From positions 1 to 16,620 of the forward strand of contig URBJ01000045.1 in assembly GCA_900546005.1 (NCBI GenBank): a stretch of 16,620 nucleotides of DNA. The letters run 5' to 3'. Both the position numbers and the translations under genes were made by a program. This stretch comes from an uncultured Alistipes sp. GTDB lineage: Bacteria; Bacteroidota; Bacteroidia; Bacteroidales; Rikenellaceae. Positions 15,937 through 16,620 of the stretch are shown here, piece by piece (the stretch's first letter is position 1; every line of letters starts with the position of its first letter). Under the pieces are notes generated by a model. That model had not been told where the DNA came from, did not search any database, and was given only the letters and a program-made list of their open reading frames with translations.

Positions 15937-16143
15937 ATGAAAACATTGAAGTTTAAGACGAATGCCAAGTGTGGCGGATGCGTTGCCCGGATTGGGGAAG
16001 CGCTCGGAAAATTTGTGCCGGAGGGTAAATGGTCGATTGATCTTTCGACTCCCGATCGGGTGTTGACCGTTGAGACGGATCTTCCGGCAGAAGAGATTGT
16101 ACGGATTGTGACCGAAGCAGGATATAAGGCAGAGGTTTTGTAG
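15937..16143 (+). CDS. Small heavy-metal-associated (HMA) domain protein
   Basis: This encodes 68 residues, one complete HMA domain with Cys12-Gly-Gly-Cys15 (NAKCGGCVARI) and the usual beta-alpha-beta-beta-alpha-beta length. Such proteins carry Cu+ or a similar soft metal, often to a CopA-type ATPase. The Met two places before the first Cys, present in many copper chaperones and in CopA of this window, is replaced by Ala. It starts 25 bases after the GH127 stop and may be the last gene of that operon, or have its own promoter that I could not find. The link to the distant copA is only functional inference. Confidence 0.8.
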   Translation: MKTLKFKTNAKCGGCVARIGEALGKFVPEGKWSIDLSTPDRVLTVETDLPAEEIVRIVTEAGYKAEVL

Positions 16144-16182
16144 TGGTTAAAGGCTGTTTGGTATAGCGATCCAAAAGCCAAG

Positions 16183-16226
16183 AAAAAGGAGAGGGGACCG
16201 AACTTGTTCGGTCCCCTCTCCTTTTT
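16183..16226. terminator. Strong bidirectional terminator after the HMA gene
   Basis: The arms at 16183-16202 and 16207-16226 pair perfectly over 20 bp around a 4-base loop. The left arm starts with A5 and the right arm ends with T5. It ends the rightward operon and could also stop leftward transcription coming from the SH3 ORF. Confidence 0.93.
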
Positions 16227-16280
16227 ATCATATATTCCTACCTTTTAATGAGAAAAATTATTCCATAAGGGTAATCTGTC

Positions 16281-16620
16281 CTAGACGGTAGCGGTGTTTT
16301 CCGTCGTCACCGCCGCGTAGGGATAGAAGACGACGCCCGGCACATACGGTCCGTAGGGATCATATCTCCGGAAATACCGCAGATGGCTGCGCAGCACATA
16401 GCCGTCCGCGTCGCCCTTCTTCACGCGCGCCCACTGGTCGTCGAGCTCCATCACATCGACGGATTCGTTTTCGTAAACCGTGCCAATCAGCTTGGTGTCC
16501 TCGTCCTTTTCCTTGCGGATGGACAGATTCACGTCCGCCGTCGCGCTGTACACCGCCGTGAAGCTGGTCGAAATCTGATAATCCTCCGGCAGCTCAATGC
16601 CGTCGTGTGCGGGGCGAAGG
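16281..16620 (-). CDS. SH3-domain protein fragment, open at the right edge, of Clostridia-like composition
   Basis: The minus-strand frame is open from the right edge to a TAG at 16283-16281, giving 112 visible residues; the 5' end lies outside. A bacterial SH3 (SH3_3-like) domain covers roughly VYSATADVNLSIRK through DGYVLRSHLRYF. A PYGPYVPG linker follows, then PYAAVTTENTATV, which looks like the first strand of a second SH3 repeat before the stop cuts it. These domains usually bind peptidoglycan or mediate protein contacts in exported proteins. Codon use is rich in GC-ending codons (CTG, GGC, GTC, GCG), unlike the preceding genes and like gut Clostridia. An internal GTG at 16553 is not the likely start, because the frame continues upstream with normal coding character. 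Confidence 0.6.
   Translation of the reverse strand, partial: LRPAHDGIELPEDYQISTSFTAVYSATADVNLSIRKEKDEDTKLIGTVYENESVDVMELDDQWARVKKGDADGYVLRSHLRYFRRYDPYGPYVPGVVFYPYAAVTTENTATV

Noticed and set aside
16281..16553. Complete 90-residue SH3 protein starting at GTG 16553
   Set aside because: The same frame stays open with coding-like codons to the right edge, so this is a fragment of a longer gene.
1..16620. CRISPR array, insertion sequence or transposase
   Set aside because: No spaced direct repeats, no transposase motifs and no terminal inverted repeats were seen in the window.

Overview
The window looks like chromosomal DNA of a gut Bacteroidales bacterium, most likely Alistipes or a close Rikenellaceae relative. 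Several promoters match the Bacteroidetes sigma consensus (TTTG, a 19-20 bp spacer, then TAnnTTTG). Most starts lack a Shine-Dalgarno sequence, coding GC is roughly 50-55%, and the gene content (GH127 enzyme, GH99/71-like enzyme, secreted alkaline phosphatase, Cu-ATPase) fits gut Bacteroidales. The genus is an inference; the phylum is well supported.

Layout, left to right. (1) Positions 1-2860 hold a phage-derived cassette. A leftward XRE repressor with the start of an S24 self-cleavage domain runs off the left edge. It is divergent from a tightly coupled rightward trio: a small very acidic protein, a TerS-like protein and an apparently intact large terminase. The promoters for the two directions lie face to face with operator-like half-sites. 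No portal, capsid or tail gene follows. (2) Positions 3037-4744 hold umuD-umuC on the minus strand (error-prone Pol V), converging on terL. (3) Positions 4745-5407 hold a tRNA-Met(CAT) unit on the minus strand with its own promoter and terminator and a long polypyrimidine/polypurine mirror tract, then the phosphatase promoter. (4) Positions 5408-8854 hold an alkaline phosphatase (+) converging on a CopA-type Cu+-ATPase (-), separated by a strong bidirectional terminator. (5) Positions 9063-12791 hold pdxA-thrS-infC on the plus strand: vitamin B6 synthesis and the conserved translation pair. infC has no ATG/GTG/TTG start that would give a full-length IF3 and appears to begin at ATT (or ATA) behind a perfect AGGAGG. 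The rpmI-rplT genes that usually follow infC are absent. (6) Positions 12957-16143 hold two exported glycoside hydrolases, a GH99/71-like protein and a GH127 beta-L-arabinofuranosidase-like enzyme, then a small heavy-metal-associated domain protein, closed by a strong terminator. (7) Positions 16281-16620 hold a leftward SH3-domain ORF open at the right edge. Its GC-rich, Clostridia-like codon use differs from the rest, so it may mark an assembly chimera or recent import.

The genes form independent modules: SOS/phage-type control on the left, envelope and metal homeostasis in the middle, core translation and cofactor genes, then carbohydrate degradation. The least explained parts are the capsid-less terminase cassette beside umuDC, the break in the infC-rpmI-rplT order, and the compositional switch at the right edge.
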